Assembly (NCBI GenBank): GCA_003290165.1
Contig: QNQO01000532.1
Span: 124,001-188,000 of the forward strand
Source: Berberis thunbergii
Lineage: Eukaryota; Streptophyta; Magnoliopsida; Ranunculales; Berberidaceae
Reading direction: 5' to 3'
DNA length: 64,000 nucleotides
Positions 49,401-52,849 of the stretch are shown here, one piece after another. Positions within the stretch are counted from its first letter, which is position 1. Each line of letters starts with the position of its first letter. Below the pieces are notes generated by a model, which was given only the letters and a program-made list of their open reading frames with translations, made no database searches and was not told the origin of the DNA. A program made the position numbers and the translations under genes.

Positions 49401-50246
49401 TGGTCCAACATTCGCCTTATATCTAGGAAAATTACCAAAAACCTTTAAGGTATTTGAAAGTTAGAAGTGTAGGGATACTTGAAATTGTAAATCTTCCTCT
49501 TGATAAATTAGATATGGAAGCAGTGTTATCAACGGATAATAACGATGACATGATAGATGAAGATGAGCCTTTGATGTTTGATTAGGAAGATTATTGGGGT
49601 TTTTTTGTTTTTTATTTGTGACTTTTGATTGTCAAATTAATTAACCAAGTTAGGCATTTTACAATATGCATGGTTCTTTTGACTTTTCTGGGCACGAGTG
49701 AAATTAGATTGTAATTGAAAGGATGAAGCATTTTGAAGGATGACGAATTGAAGGTTAATACCAATATAGTGAGATTTAGGCTGATGACATGAGTTCAAAA
49801 TTTTAGTTATATGAATTATTTGAATGTTATGTATTTAACCCTTATCTTAATATGGTTTTGGGTCATTTTTCGTTCTACTTAAGGTCTTATGGTTTTGGAC
49901 AATTATCTTAATTGATGAGTCTAATATTTTCTATGCTAGTGAACATTCCAAAATTGATGGATACAAGTGCTTATTTGCGGCAAATGGGTTCTCAAGGGTT
50001 CGGTTGCAAATCGACTTTCCTCCCATTCTGATTGTAAGTGTCTTATTTTAATATATTATGACTTGTTAGATTGTTGTGCAACTAACACTTATCTTCTCGC
50101 CATGGTTAGTTCATTACGATTTTATTTATTTATACATATATTTGGCTATGTATAATTCATTGCAGTTAAAGGAGCCCAAAGTATTTGTTCTTGGAAGTAT
50201 GAGAAACAAAGATATTTTGTATACAAGTTGGCCAGGTTGTCCCTGA
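4340..50246 (+). CDS. ALG12: ALG12: Dol-P-Man:Man7GlcNAc2-PP-Dol alpha-1,6-mannosyltransferase, 20 exons
   Basis: By family knowledge, ALG12 is a polytopic ER-membrane glycosyltransferase (GT22, GT-C fold) that uses dolichol-phosphate-mannose to add the eighth mannose, alpha-1,6-linked, to the lipid-linked N-glycan precursor in the ER lumen. Joining exons 4340-4400, 4489-4574, 9288-9329, 9424-9469, 11166-11252, 13402-13457, 18543-18660, 23754-23812, 25367-25438, 26329-26392, 26544-26647, 29864-29935, 31140-31226, 31314-31381, 37269-37337, 37427-37509, 37642-37741, 38098-38163, 49940-50033 and 50166-50246 gives 1515 nt, 504 residues plus TGA. This is close to the roughly 500 residues of Arabidopsis ALG12. 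Diagnostic blocks are [10 protein letters not shown] (residues 40-49, the luminal acidic motif), [14 protein letters not shown] (64-77), [61 protein letters not shown] and the C-terminal WPGC. Every junction keeps frame with GT-AG borders. Identification rests on remembered family sequence, not a search. Transcript evidence is absent. Confidence 0.95.
4489..4574 (+). CDS. ALG12: ALG12 exon 2
   Basis: Residues 21-49. It encodes the first membrane segment ([15 protein letters not shown]) and the luminal motif [13 protein letters not shown], which carries the conserved acidic residues of this transferase group. Intron 1 is only 88 bp and CT-rich. The donor is GTATCA. Confidence 0.93.
4691..6503. 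mobile_element. Harbinger-like non-autonomous DNA transposon, outer copy
   Basis: The ends GGTGGTGTTTGTTT... and ...AAACAAACGCCACC form a terminal inverted repeat. TTA precedes and TAA follows, consistent with a degenerate 3-bp target duplication of the PIF/Harbinger type. It carries no coding capacity. It contains a second element at 5496-6226 and lies in ALG12 intron 2. Confidence 0.65.
5496..6226. mobile_element. Harbinger-like element nested in a related element
   Basis: The TIRs GAGGGTGTTTGTTTTTGC and AAAACAAACGCCCTC are flanked on both sides by TAA (5493-5495 and 6227-6229), an intact 3-bp target duplication. Its internal sequence is shared with the outer element and with the copy at about 13590-14410, so a family member inserted into a relative. 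Confidence 0.65.
6788..6960. repeat. three 59-bp tandem units
   Basis: Units begin at 6788, 6847 and about 6906. Each carries GATGTGA..., GGTTG..TGTCACG and GGCCTAACA(C/T)CAA. Divergence among units is moderate. No coding motif is seen. Confidence 0.75.
7320..7880 (+). pseudogene. LINE RNase H-domain and 3' end remnant
   Basis: Translation gives [15 protein letters not shown] and, further on, WE(F)VGDIL..YSRID and [13 protein letters not shown]. This is the layout of the RNase H domain closing plant L1-type LINE ORF2 (E-x-GL-LA... REPNDxADxxA). Several stops and shifts break it. A 3' untranslated stretch ends in an A-rich tail at about 7875-7880. Confidence 0.6.
7946..8075 (-). mobile_element. 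tRNA-derived SINE, antisense
   Basis: Read on the - strand, it starts with GTGTGATGGCTCAATGGTTG (A-box-like) and then has GGTCACGAGGTCAATCTC (B-box-like). It ends in an A-run seen as T-runs at the left. These are the parts of a Pol III tRNA-headed SINE. Confidence 0.55.
8189..8420 (-). pseudogene. retrotransposon gag fragment
   Basis: The - strand frame reads [20 protein letters not shown] followed by [14 protein letters not shown]. This fits the gag core of plant LTR elements (V..Y...F..L...L......... .F..GL). No zinc knuckle or flanking LTR is seen, so it is a small relic. Confidence 0.5.
8497..8612 (+). mobile_element. tRNA-derived SINE
   Basis: The A-box-like TAGCTTAGATGGCAGA, the B-box-like AGGGTTCAAACCTAGCTGAA and a terminal A-run at about 8606-8613 suggest a short Pol III-type SINE in intron 2. 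Confidence 0.45.
9288..9329 (+). CDS. ALG12: ALG12 exon 3
   Basis: Residues 50-63, [14 protein letters not shown], matching the conserved MHDILYHR block after the VEESFN motif. Acceptor CAAG, donor GTGAGT, phase 0 on both sides. It is preceded by a 4.7-kb intron full of transposons. Confidence 0.92.
9424..9469 (+). CDS. ALG12: ALG12 exon 4
   Basis: Residues 64-78 plus one base: [15 protein letters not shown]. This is the most conserved luminal stretch of the family. It is separated from exon 3 by a 94-bp intron. The acceptor is CTACAG and the donor GTAAAG. Confidence 0.94.
9470..11165. other. ALG12 intron 4, no recognised element
   Basis: AT-rich intron sequence. A - strand open frame of 101 codons at 10551-10856 has no motif I recognise and no supporting context. 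I see no clear transposon ends. Confidence 0.5.
11166..11252 (+). CDS. ALG12: ALG12 exon 5
   Basis: Residues 79-107 plus one base. It encodes a hydrophobic segment ([18 protein letters not shown]) followed by [10 protein letters not shown], as in the second membrane region of ALG12. Acceptor TTACAG, donor GTTAGT. Confidence 0.92.
   Translation: MLCSYRSWHHRSYWHWIHLTCQSLIASL
11340..11612 (-). mobile_element. probable 3' LTR of antisense gypsy element
   Basis: On the - strand a purine-rich tract with a GAACTCGAGGTCGAGTTCTT signature (the plant gypsy env-less 3' end pattern) ends near 11613 and is followed by GGAGGATGGTGG, where an LTR is expected. LTR limits are approximate because no partner copy was found. 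Confidence 0.45.
11613..12500 (-). pseudogene. Ty3/gypsy integrase remnant
   Basis: The - strand translation contains [40 protein letters not shown] and [15 protein letters not shown], the classic gypsy integrase core. Upstream in that sense is a degenerate HHCC zinc-binding region ([21 protein letters not shown]). Downstream is a piece reading [13 protein letters not shown]. Frame breaks and deletions disable it. A polypurine tract near 11615-11645 closes the element. It lies antisense in ALG12 intron 5. Confidence 0.75.
12501..13401. other. rest of ALG12 intron 5
   Basis: The stretch 12540-12850 has the look of a solo LTR (an AATATAAGGAGCCCC-type transcript start region and T-rich tracts) but no partner or target duplication was found. 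The remainder holds nothing I recognise. Confidence 0.35.
13402..13457 (+). CDS. ALG12: ALG12 exon 6
   Basis: Residues 108-126, [19 protein letters not shown], a transmembrane segment nearly identical to the Arabidopsis counterpart as I remember it. Acceptor TTCTAG, donor GTAAGG. Confidence 0.93.
13590..14410. repeat. third Harbinger-like family copy, degenerate
   Basis: It shares GGCGTTTGTTTTTAGTT, GAGGGTGTTTGTTTTTTGTT and GTGCTGATCACTTAGCAC with the elements at 4691-6503. It also holds the region around GGTTAATGTTGGTGTTTGTG in opposite orientation to 5130-5180. The ends are eroded, so limits are approximate. Confidence 0.6.
14411..15491. other. ALG12 intron 6, left part
   Basis: AT-rich DNA. 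A possible SINE-like B-box (GGGGTTCGATCCCC) occurs at about 14918-14931, but no convincing A-box is seen. Nothing else is recognised. Confidence 0.35.
15492..16442. mobile_element. possible non-autonomous DNA transposon
   Basis: TGTAGTTAAGAC at the left and GCCTTGACTACA at the right are near-perfect inverted repeats. Both subterminal regions are rich in GAGGCGA-like motifs. No matching target duplication was found, so the call is tentative. Confidence 0.4.
16629..18372. mobile_element. 1.7-kb Harbinger-like element with about 50-bp inverted ends
   Basis: The left end GAGTGTGTTTGGTTGGATG... and the right end ...CATGCAACTAAACACACCT are inverted. Inner parts (GGGAATCCATGAGGG versus CCCTCATGGATTCCC) match further. 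TTA flanks both sides. The middle shows a second set of inverted ends (16866 and about 18313, GATGACAACGGGGCGGATTT versus GGATGGCAGTGGGGTAGATTT), suggesting a hAT-like element inserted inside. The open frames within are low-complexity and not credible genes. Confidence 0.6.
18543..18660 (+). CDS. ALG12: ALG12 exon 7
   Basis: Residues 127-165 plus one base: [20 protein letters not shown] then [19 protein letters not shown]. The TRPLPN motif is a family hallmark. Acceptor GAGCAG, donor GTAATT. Introns of about 5.1 kb flank it on both sides. Confidence 0.94.
18661..20320. other. ALG12 intron 7, left part
   Basis: Mostly AT-rich. Between about 19430 and 20100 are repeated motifs of the GTGTCGGACA/TGTCCGACGC type in both orientations, as in repeat families with CGTGTC-rich ends, but no exact ends or target duplication were found. 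No gene is seen. Confidence 0.4.
20329..20797. mobile_element. hAT-type MITE, 469 bp
   Basis: The ends CTATGTTGTC and GACAACATAG are perfect 10-bp inverted repeats. They are flanked by a perfect 8-bp target duplication TATGCAAC (20321-20328 and 20798-20805), the hAT signature. Subterminal GGCGGTAGCCTAG-like motifs are present. A (TA)n run lies at about 20393-20410. No coding capacity. Confidence 0.85.
20806..21956. other. ALG12 intron 7, middle
   Basis: AT-rich sequence without recognised genes, RNA genes or transposon ends. Confidence 0.4.
21957..23076 (-). mobile_element. complete TRIM-like LTR element, 1.12 kb
   Basis: The LTRs are 21957-22181 and 22847-23076, sharing AAACATAATCGAAAC, AATAAAAGAAAACCTAAAC and AATTAAATAATACAATAAA. 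A perfect 5-bp target duplication CATAC flanks the whole (21952-21956 and 23077-23081). On the - strand a primer-binding-like TTTGGTATTAGAACAG follows the right-hand LTR, and a polypurine GAAGTAGGGGGTAA precedes the left-hand one, so it is oriented antisense to ALG12. The 665-bp interior codes for nothing recognisable. Size and structure fit a terminal-repeat retrotransposon in miniature. Confidence 0.88.
22281..22401. repeat. two 61-bp tandem units inside the TRIM-like element
   Basis: CTCGTACCACG.A.TGTCAAAC through GGGTCCAACATAAATC is repeated at 22281 and 22342 with only a few differences. Confidence 0.8.
23077..23753. other. ALG12 intron 7, right end
   Basis: No recognised gene or element. 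Overlapping open frames at 23377-23638 on both strands carry no motif I know. Confidence 0.4.
23754..23812 (+). CDS. ALG12: ALG12 exon 8
   Basis: Residues 166-185, completing [21 protein letters not shown] across the junction. Acceptor TTGCAG after a pyrimidine-rich tract, donor GTATGC. Confidence 0.93.
24306..24375. repeat. single transposon end, GTGTTTGGTTGCATGG type
   Basis: AAGGTTGTGTTTGGTTGCAT followed by TCCATGTGGGGACCAC resembles the terminal region of the element at 16629-18372. No partner end was found in intron 8, so it is a truncated copy. Confidence 0.4.
24510..24730 (+). pseudogene. LINE C-terminal remnant
   Basis: The frame reads [20 protein letters not shown] then [17 protein letters not shown], the 'WKERN...F.G......L...VK.L...W' tail that closes the reverse-transcriptase zinc-binding region of many plant LINEs. 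Only this tail survives. It is sense-oriented in ALG12 intron 8. The remaining open frame downstream is 3' untranslated sequence. Confidence 0.6.
25367..25438 (+). CDS. ALG12: ALG12 exon 9
   Basis: Residues 186-209, [20 protein letters not shown] followed by QLLL. The FRCD motif and the following membrane segment match ALG12. Phase 0 on both sides, donor GTAAGT. Confidence 0.94.
25439..26328. other. ALG12 intron 9
   Basis: Ordinary T-rich intron. No gene or mobile element recognised. Confidence 0.5.
26329..26392 (+). CDS. ALG12: ALG12 exon 10
   Basis: Residues 210-230 plus one base: [20 protein letters not shown] then I. Acceptor ATTGCAG. Frame with exon 11 requires the donor GTCGGT at 26393. 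A stronger-looking GTAAGC four bases downstream would break the frame. Confidence 0.88.
26544..26647 (+). CDS. ALG12: ALG12 exon 11
   Basis: Residues 231-265. It holds [20 protein letters not shown] and NRSSEWG, the long conserved luminal loop. The donor is GTATCC. Cutting two bases earlier at GTGTAT would break the frame with exon 12. Confidence 0.93.
26765..27600 (-). pseudogene. LINE RNase H domain and 3' tail, antisense
   Basis: The - strand frame has ...[14 protein letters not shown], then [16 protein letters not shown] and further the [15 protein letters not shown] ending. These are hallmarks of the RNase H domain of plant L1-type elements (E..A...G...., DN..V..L, REcN..AD.L). It continues the element whose reverse-transcriptase tail is at 29005-29763. 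26765-27100 looks like its 3' untranslated end. Confidence 0.7.
28223..28623. mobile_element. Harbinger/Tourist-like MITE, 401 bp
   Basis: The ends GGAGATGTTTAGTTACTC and GAGCAACCAAACACACCC form inverted repeats extending over CAATGGAATG. They are flanked by TTA on both sides (28220-28222 and 28624-28626). No coding capacity. It sits inside the antisense LINE. Confidence 0.75.
28725..29021. mobile_element. Mutator-like MITE, copy 1
   Basis: The inverted ends GTGTTCTAAAAATTGG and CGATTTTTAGAACAC lie between a 10-bp direct repeat GTTTAGAGTA (28715-28724 and 29022-29031), a length typical of Mutator-type target duplications. Subterminal GCCTAGGCG motifs are present and the core is AT-rich. A related copy is at 54691-54963. 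Confidence 0.78.
29005..29763 (-). pseudogene. LINE reverse-transcriptase C-terminus and zinc-binding domain
   Basis: The - strand frame runs about 250 codons with [20 protein letters not shown] near the start. This is the 'GGLG..DL...N.A' block after the RT fingers/palm. Later come [18 protein letters not shown] and the zinc-binding [18 protein letters not shown]. No RT catalytic core remains upstream. It is antisense to ALG12 in intron 11. Its 3' side is cut by the MITE at 28725-29021, so the last codons are foreign sequence. Confidence 0.8.
29864..29935 (+). CDS. ALG12: ALG12 exon 12
   Basis: Residues 266-289, [20 protein letters not shown] then PLFVV, matching the conserved [13 protein letters not shown] block. 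Acceptor CTTTAAG, donor GTAAGT. Confidence 0.93.
29936..31139. other. ALG12 intron 12
   Basis: No gene or mobile-element signature recognised. Short open frames on both strands near 30324-30643 overlap one another and carry no motif. Confidence 0.45.
31140..31226 (+). CDS. ALG12: ALG12 exon 13
   Basis: Residues 290-318, ending [16 protein letters not shown] plus a membrane segment plus SKLPHK is typical of the family. Acceptor TTGTAG. The donor GTCTGG is weaker than average. Confidence 0.91.
31314..31381 (+). CDS. ALG12: ALG12 exon 14
   Basis: Residues 319-340 plus two bases: [20 protein letters not shown] then SR. It is separated from exon 13 by an 87-bp intron. The donor is GTACGT. Confidence 0.93.
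31870..33150 (-). pseudogene. Ty3/gypsy gag-protease remnant, antisense
   Basis: On the - strand gag starts with an ATG at 33150 ([15 protein letters not shown]...) shortly after a primer-binding-like TGGTATCATAGCAGG. A charged region, a zinc-knuckle-like segment and then the retroviral-type protease block follow: [20 protein letters not shown] with [36 protein letters not shown] ends it near 31890. Several stops interrupt gag. RT and integrase are absent. Confidence 0.75.
33189..33640 (-). mobile_element. 5' LTR of the antisense gypsy gag-protease element
   Basis: The sequence directly before the primer-binding site on the - strand should be LTR. Its TG...CA edge is placed at 33189. The outer limit is uncertain because no second copy is in the window. 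Confidence 0.5.
33264..33390. repeat. three about 42-bp tandem units in an LTR
   Basis: GGAATCCACCAA(A)GAGATAA recurs at 33264, 33305 and 33348, each followed by a CGCCACTCT-type spacer. Such arrays occur in LTR regulatory regions, but no function is shown here. Confidence 0.75.
33790..35250 (+). pseudogene. Ty1/copia element remnant
   Basis: A tRNA-Met-type primer-binding site TTGGTATCAGAGC lies at about 33928-33940, after a probable LTR end. Most of gag and integrase is missing. At about 34300 the frame gives LVYIDDIIV, the RT YxDD motif, followed by the RNase H region [20 protein letters not shown] and later [20 protein letters not shown] plus [23 protein letters not shown] purine tract marks the 3' end. 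Stops and shifts are frequent. The stretch near 35230 resembles the LTR piece near 33805. Confidence 0.75.
35251..36250. other. AT-rich repeat-like stretch, possible Helitron debris
   Basis: TACTAGCATTTTACCCGTGC (35254) and TACTAGGGTATTCTCCGTGC (35898) resemble a motif class widespread in plant repeats with CTAG-type ends. No hairpin terminus or helicase is seen. Confidence 0.3.
36258..36330. repeat. trinucleotide microsatellite (ATT/GAT/GTT)n
   Basis: A run of TAT/TTA triplets passes into ATG/ATGATG and then TTG/TTT. The open frame across it is a simple translation of the repeat. Confidence 0.85.
36395..36850 (+). pseudogene. LINE zinc-binding domain remnant
   Basis: Frames give [20 protein letters not shown] then [10 protein letters not shown], the WrllhgkilTxDNLxKRG...CxLC layout of the reverse-transcriptase zinc-binding domain. 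A later piece reads [14 protein letters not shown]. Two frame changes are needed. It is sense-oriented in ALG12 intron 14. Confidence 0.65.
37269..37337 (+). CDS. ALG12: ALG12 exon 15
   Basis: Residues 341-363 plus two bases: [20 protein letters not shown] then LLT. YNNRKK and the following hydrophobic segment match the family. Acceptor TTTCAG, donor GTTGAT. It follows a 5.9-kb intron. Confidence 0.92.
37427..37509 (+). CDS. ALG12: ALG12 exon 16
   Basis: Residues 364-391 plus one base. Contains [20 protein letters not shown]. The 89-bp intron 15 ends TTTTAG. The donor is GTGAAG. Confidence 0.92.
37642..37741 (+). CDS. ALG12: ALG12 exon 17
   Basis: Residues 392-424 plus two bases. Contains [20 protein letters not shown] then SPW, the conserved C-terminal luminal motif. 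Acceptor TGACAG, donor GTAGAC. Confidence 0.93.
38098..38163 (+). CDS. ALG12: ALG12 exon 18
   Basis: Residues 425-446 plus two bases: [20 protein letters not shown] then LL. Acceptor AAGCAG, donor GTAAGT. The next exon is 11.8 kb away. The joined codon AAT gives Asn of the LLNEHS motif. Confidence 0.92.
38400..38940 (-). pseudogene. LINE RNase H remnant, antisense
   Basis: On the - strand [30 protein letters not shown] and a later [13 protein letters not shown] fit a decayed RNase H domain in which the HxHREfNxxADxL motif is still visible. It needs frame shifts. Confidence 0.5.
39430..40480. other. probable nuclear insertion of mitochondrial DNA
   Basis: The stretch contains a decayed organellar tRNA-Pro gene and is compositionally distinct, with short direct motifs and less AT bias. 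I do not recognise other mitochondrial genes, so the limits are guesses. The tRNA is the main evidence. Confidence 0.45.
39780..39854 (-). pseudogene. decayed organellar tRNA-Pro(UGG)
   Basis: The - strand reads CGAGGTGTAGGGTAGTCTGA, then the anticodon arm TCTGTTTTGAGTATAGA, and ends with a T-arm TCAGTTCAAATCCTCTCAC. It matches the plant mitochondrial trnP-UGG pattern (CGAGGTGTAGCGCAGTCTGG..., TCTGTTTTGGGTACAGA, GTTCGAATCC) at most positions. The anticodon position is now TGA rather than TGG, and several stem pairs are lost, so it is not functional as tRNA-Pro. Confidence 0.7.
40983..41300 (-). pseudogene. LINE zinc-binding domain remnant, antisense
   Basis: [20 protein letters not shown] then [13 protein letters not shown] recalls the W...... 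ALpT..NL.rR....CxxCg..eE..H pattern of the LINE zinc-binding domain. The frame is short and eroded. Confidence 0.4.
41531..41854 (-). mobile_element. 3' LTR of an antisense gypsy element (LTR family 2, copy 1)
   Basis: It shares GAATCCTTCAATT, AACAAATAAGCCATCT, ACAAGAAACTAAAATAGCAT, ATCCCATAGAAAATAGGA and TTTGATGTC.TACATCA with the copies at 42697-45403 and 45405-45783. On the - strand the sequence before it has CTCGAGGGCGAG and GAAGAGGAGAT, a gypsy-type 3' end and polypurine tract. Confidence 0.75.
41855..42696 (-). pseudogene. gypsy element interior, largely deleted
   Basis: On the - strand a primer-binding-like TGCTATCAGAG follows the LTR. A gag-like ATG at 42670 opens a short frame ([20 protein letters not shown]...). 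The remaining 0.6 kb shows no protease, RT or integrase motif. This is a deletion derivative about 0.84 kb long inside. Confidence 0.6.
43024..45343 (+). mobile_element. Ty3/gypsy deletion derivative with both LTRs and TSD
   Basis: The LTRs 43024-43399 and 44963-45343 both start TGATGTAGGAGGGTTTCTAG and end near CTGCAG.ATAATCG.TATTC and GGCGTCA. The CTCTG target duplication is exact (43019-43023 and 45344-45348). A primer-binding site TTGGTATCAAAGC follows the left LTR. AACTCGAGGACGAATTC precedes the right LTR. The interior keeps gag and protease pieces only. RT and integrase have been deleted. Confidence 0.9.
43451..44925 (+). pseudogene. gag-protease remnant of the nested gypsy element
   Basis: gag starts MAGGRRG and meets a stop at codon 8. 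The frame continues with [16 protein letters not shown] and [20 protein letters not shown]. The zinc knuckle at about 44108 reads [14 protein letters not shown], with the second Cys replaced by His. Then come [20 protein letters not shown], the protease region ([19 protein letters not shown], with the usual catalytic DSG/GGS position altered) and [20 protein letters not shown]. It ends in the [13 protein letters not shown] linker that normally leads into RT, where the deletion begins. Confidence 0.8.
45405..45783 (-). mobile_element. LTR family 2, copy 3 (solo or truncated)
   Basis: It matches the two neighbouring LTRs over most of its length, ending GATGTCCTACATCA at the right. It abuts copy 2 at GATTAGACGAAAAGG, where about 25 bp of its own left edge are missing. 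This suggests recombination or a truncated second insertion. Confidence 0.65.
46029..46152. repeat. long near-perfect hairpin (foldback)
   Basis: The left arm (about 46030-46083) starts GAGGAAACGGGCGAGGGA and passes GCAACCCTCCAT to CGAGATGCGTG. The right arm (46089-46140) is its reverse complement with a handful of mismatches, around a 5-base loop. The outer sequence repeats CGTTTCCTC once more. Weaker inverted similarity continues outward (about 45870-46310), so it is probably the core of a MITE. Confidence 0.8.
46950..47225 (-). pseudogene. LINE zinc-binding domain remnant, antisense
   Basis: The - strand frame reads [20 protein letters not shown] then [20 protein letters not shown]. CSLxxSxEESxDHLFxxC is the LINE reverse-transcriptase zinc-binding domain with its first Cys pair changed. 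Confidence 0.6.
47320..47561 (-). pseudogene. unidentified exon-like fragment, antisense
   Basis: The - strand open frame has [40 protein letters not shown] and [20 protein letters not shown] and ends with TAG. A TTTTCAG acceptor stands directly upstream. Composition is that of a soluble protein, not of gag or pol, and I cannot name the family. It lies within ALG12 intron 18 next to the hAT element, so I read it as a captured or retained gene fragment. Confidence 0.4.
47715..48765. mobile_element. hAT element, 1051 bp, carrying coding sequence
   Basis: The ends TAGGGTTGGGCA and TGCCCACCCCTA are inverted with one mismatch. A perfect 8-bp target duplication ATTGATAC (47707-47714 and 48766-48773) flanks the element. 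Both subterminal regions are rich in CCGGACCG/CGGTCCGG-like motifs typical of this hAT MITE type. The middle (about 47930-48570) is unrelated to the termini and contains a long open frame. Confidence 0.88.
48189..48569 (+). pseudogene. captured coiled-coil coding fragment inside hAT element
   Basis: From its ATG the frame codes about 126 residues: a basic serine/threonine-rich tail ([20 protein letters not shown]), a [10 protein letters not shown] segment and then a heptad-like coiled coil ([40 protein letters not shown]). It stops at the hAT subterminal sequence. A nuclear protein is likely. It faintly recalls N-termini of some plant HMG-box proteins, but this is from memory and unverified. 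The upstream piece (47950-48050) also holds a short acidic coiled-coil-like frame. Expression is unknown. Confidence 0.5.
48774..49939. other. right end of ALG12 intron 18
   Basis: AT-rich. 49250-49350 has GACAC-rich repeat motifs like those at about 19440-20090. 49440-49580 contains a short open stretch (...[20 protein letters not shown]...) that may be the tail of a transposase-like frame. No firm call is possible. Confidence 0.35.
49940..50033 (+). CDS. ALG12: ALG12 exon 19
   Basis: Residues 447-478, [20 protein letters not shown] then [20 protein letters not shown] and FPPI are family signatures. Acceptor ATGCTAG, donor GTAAGT. Confidence 0.93.
50166..50246 (+). CDS. ALG12: ALG12 exon 20 (terminal)
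   Basis: Residues 479-504 and [23 protein letters not shown] then SWPGCP closes the protein with the WPGC terminus expected of plant ALG12. The 132-bp intron 19 ends ATTGCAG. Confidence 0.93.
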   Translation, partial: LKEPKVFVLGSMRNKDILYTSWPGCP

Positions 50247-51250
50247 TTTCAAGATGGAAGATCTGCATCATTAGCTCGGAAGGCTAGGGGTTATAAGTGC
50301 GCTTGACCCACCAAACTCTTTTTGTTAGGCGAAGTTAACTCCTTATATTAAAAAATTTATTTCAGGATTGCTTTGTTTTGATATGTATAGAGATAAATTA
50401 TTTTCTACACAGGTAATGCGAATCAAATTTGACTGGGACCTTGAGTTTGGTTATAGGTTAATCGGAAAGCTGTAGCTGCATTTGTTTTAAATTTTTTTTA
50501 AATTTGTCTTATATGAATTTGTTGTTTGAATAATTGCAAACTGATGCACCCTGGAAAACAATAAAAGACTGTTGATGTGTTTGCATATTATGTCTGAGAA
50601 TCTTATATTTGGAAAATGTTATCTCTATACCTAAAAAAGCACACTATTTATTATAACTAAACTATTAAATCTGTAGAAAAATGGAGTTTCATGTGGATTT
50701 ATAAACAAAATAGGAGAGGGATATTAATAGTGATAGTAATAAAAGGAAGAAAAGAAAATGATGTTTTCATATGTTGTTGTCGAGAAACTTTGTATCTTGA
50801 AACAATTTGCTTGAATTGCTTGCAAGATCAGATATTAGTTTTAGTTTCTTGTTCCATTAGATGCAGTTTCAAGCCTTGCAGGTTCGTACTTGTAAACAAT
50901 GTTGTGGAACTGAAGAACTTTGTTCCTGAAAACACAAGAATTATTTTGCATTCATGGTGTTTAATGGAATTGGTTCCAAGAATGCTCAAAAGTGTTGTGA
51001 AGTTAATGTTATTGAGCCATCTACAGTTTGTCAGTCCCTGAGTTGTAGAATCTGAAACTGAAACTAGTTAAGAGGAGTGGTTGTTCTTGGAAATTGTACT
51101 GATAATGTTAACCCAGGTTTTAATAACATTTGGTATGATGAGTAGAAGGATGGAAATGACAGATGGGACCCTACCTCCCTACTGCACCAAACTGCAATAC
51201 AGGAGATTCTTTGGACATAATCTATCAGTTTGAAAACTGAAGGTTTCTGT
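50247..51250. other. ALG12 3' flank
   Basis: It contains the likely 3'UTR and intergenic sequence. A + strand open frame at 50691-51041 shows no domain I know and no gene context. Confidence 0.4.
50560..50565 (+). terminator. candidate ALG12 polyadenylation signal
   Basis: AATAAA lies about 314 bp after the ALG12 stop and is followed by a T/G-rich stretch. It is the first canonical hexamer I noted in a suitable setting. Plant poly(A) signals are loose, so the true site may differ. Confidence 0.35.
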
Positions 51251-51502
51251 CCTTTTCCTTAGCTCAATTCCTTTGAAAACTGAAGGTTAGCAATTTTTTT
51301 GGGAAATGGAATTCATTTTCATTTTCTTGTTATGGAGAGTTTTGATGTTTGGTTGTATATTTAATACTAGAAATCTATTTTTCATAAGAATGTTTACGTA
51401 CTACTCATGGAAATTCAAGTTCGTGGGGGGGCCTCAAAATCGGATTCACGGAAACGATTTCAATTTTCATATCTATTTTCCGTGCAATCAAACAAACCCT
51501 AA

Positions 51503-51734
51503 GGGTATGTTTGGTTAGCCATTTTCCTTGGTATATGAATGAAAATTATTTTCCTTGTTATGCGTATTTTCACTGCTTGGTTGTTTATTTACTGACAGGA
51601 AATCGATTCTTCATAAGATTGTTTTACCACTACTCATGTCATAGGAATCCAAGTCCGAAGGGGAGACATCGAAATCGAATTTACGAAAGCGATTTCAATT
51701 TTCATGTCTATTTCCCGTGCAACCAAGTAGAATC
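51503..51734. mobile_element. Harbinger-like MITE, 232 bp
   Basis: It starts GGGTATGTTTGGTTAGCC and ends CGTGCAACCAAGTAGAATC, with TAA on both sides. A second, shorter copy directly precedes it (about 51265-51499, ending CAATCAAACAAACCC and sharing the central TAA). A third fragment is at 58125-58185. Shared cores include GATTTCAATTTTCAT.TCTAT. Confidence 0.7.
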
Positions 51735-52849
51735 TAAGAGCATAACCAATAAACATTTGTTTGGGTTGCTCATTGGGCTTGTACCAAAGATAGACTCAAA
51801 AGTCACTAAATAGACATTTCTCTAGCCTATCTTTGGATTGCTCAACCACAGGCATCAACTGTCAATGCCTATCATAAATGAAAGATAGATTTTTTTTTCT
51901 ATTACTTTTACTTTTATTCATGTGAGCCTTAAAAGACTTTTCAAACTTGGTTTAGCAACCTCTAAAGAAATGCCTATTGGGGAATCTTTCATTTACCAAA
52001 GTGCCACATAGGCAAAAAAATAAAAATTTAATAAACAATAGTTTAGCAATCCATTTTGCCCATATAACTTAAACTTCCTGGAGATGCTCTGAACAAAGTT
52101 TTCCCAAAAAATTGTTCTTCCCCTTATTGTGGAGCATTTGGTGGGGTTTGTAATGGGTAGGTAGATTTGATGGATGTTTGGTGGGGGCTAAGAGCAGTCA
52201 AAGCCAAGAAAGCTACCCTTCTATCCTGATTTAGTACAACATGTTTTCCTTAACTAAGGGAAATAAACTAGATCATGTTTCTCTCAATTATTGCTATTAA
52301 ATTATGATTCTCTCCAAAATTTAACAAATGATATCAAACTAATTACTGACATCTGTTTTGTGAAACTCTTGATTATTGATACCAGTGGAAATAATTATGT
52401 TGGATATAAAAGAGAAAAATACAATACTAGATGTAGATCCAAGAATGATCATGTCTTCTAGCCATTGAGTGTTAGAATCCATTCAAAGGTAAGAGCCCCA
52501 AGCTCTGTATTTCTACATTAAGGCTTGAAAGGATATGTTTAGAGAGTGTGAATATGCTTGTTTGAAGATTTTCCTTGTGCTAAGATGTTCGGAAAATGTC
52601 ACCTTTCCCATGATCGGTATACAGTTTGCCTTGACTTCTTTAAGGAGTCGCTAATAATGGAGGAGGACCTGGTTGAACTCCGTTAAAAAAATTGAAAAAA
52701 GAAGAATTACTTTTGTTTTAGAATATTCTGGTACTTTAGTAAGTGAATGACTTGTAATATTGAATAATTCGAGAAAATTGAGTAAGCATCTTTGAGGGGC
52801 TACCTCTCAAATGGAACATTAAAAGTTATGTTCATACTTGGATTATTTT
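51735..52849. other. intergenic, no recognised feature
   Basis: AT-rich sequence without open frames of note. Confidence 0.45.

Noticed and set aside
50691..51041. 116-codon + strand open frame downstream of ALG12
   Set aside because: It lacks recognisable motifs, splice context or a good start, and is expected by chance in AT-rich DNA.
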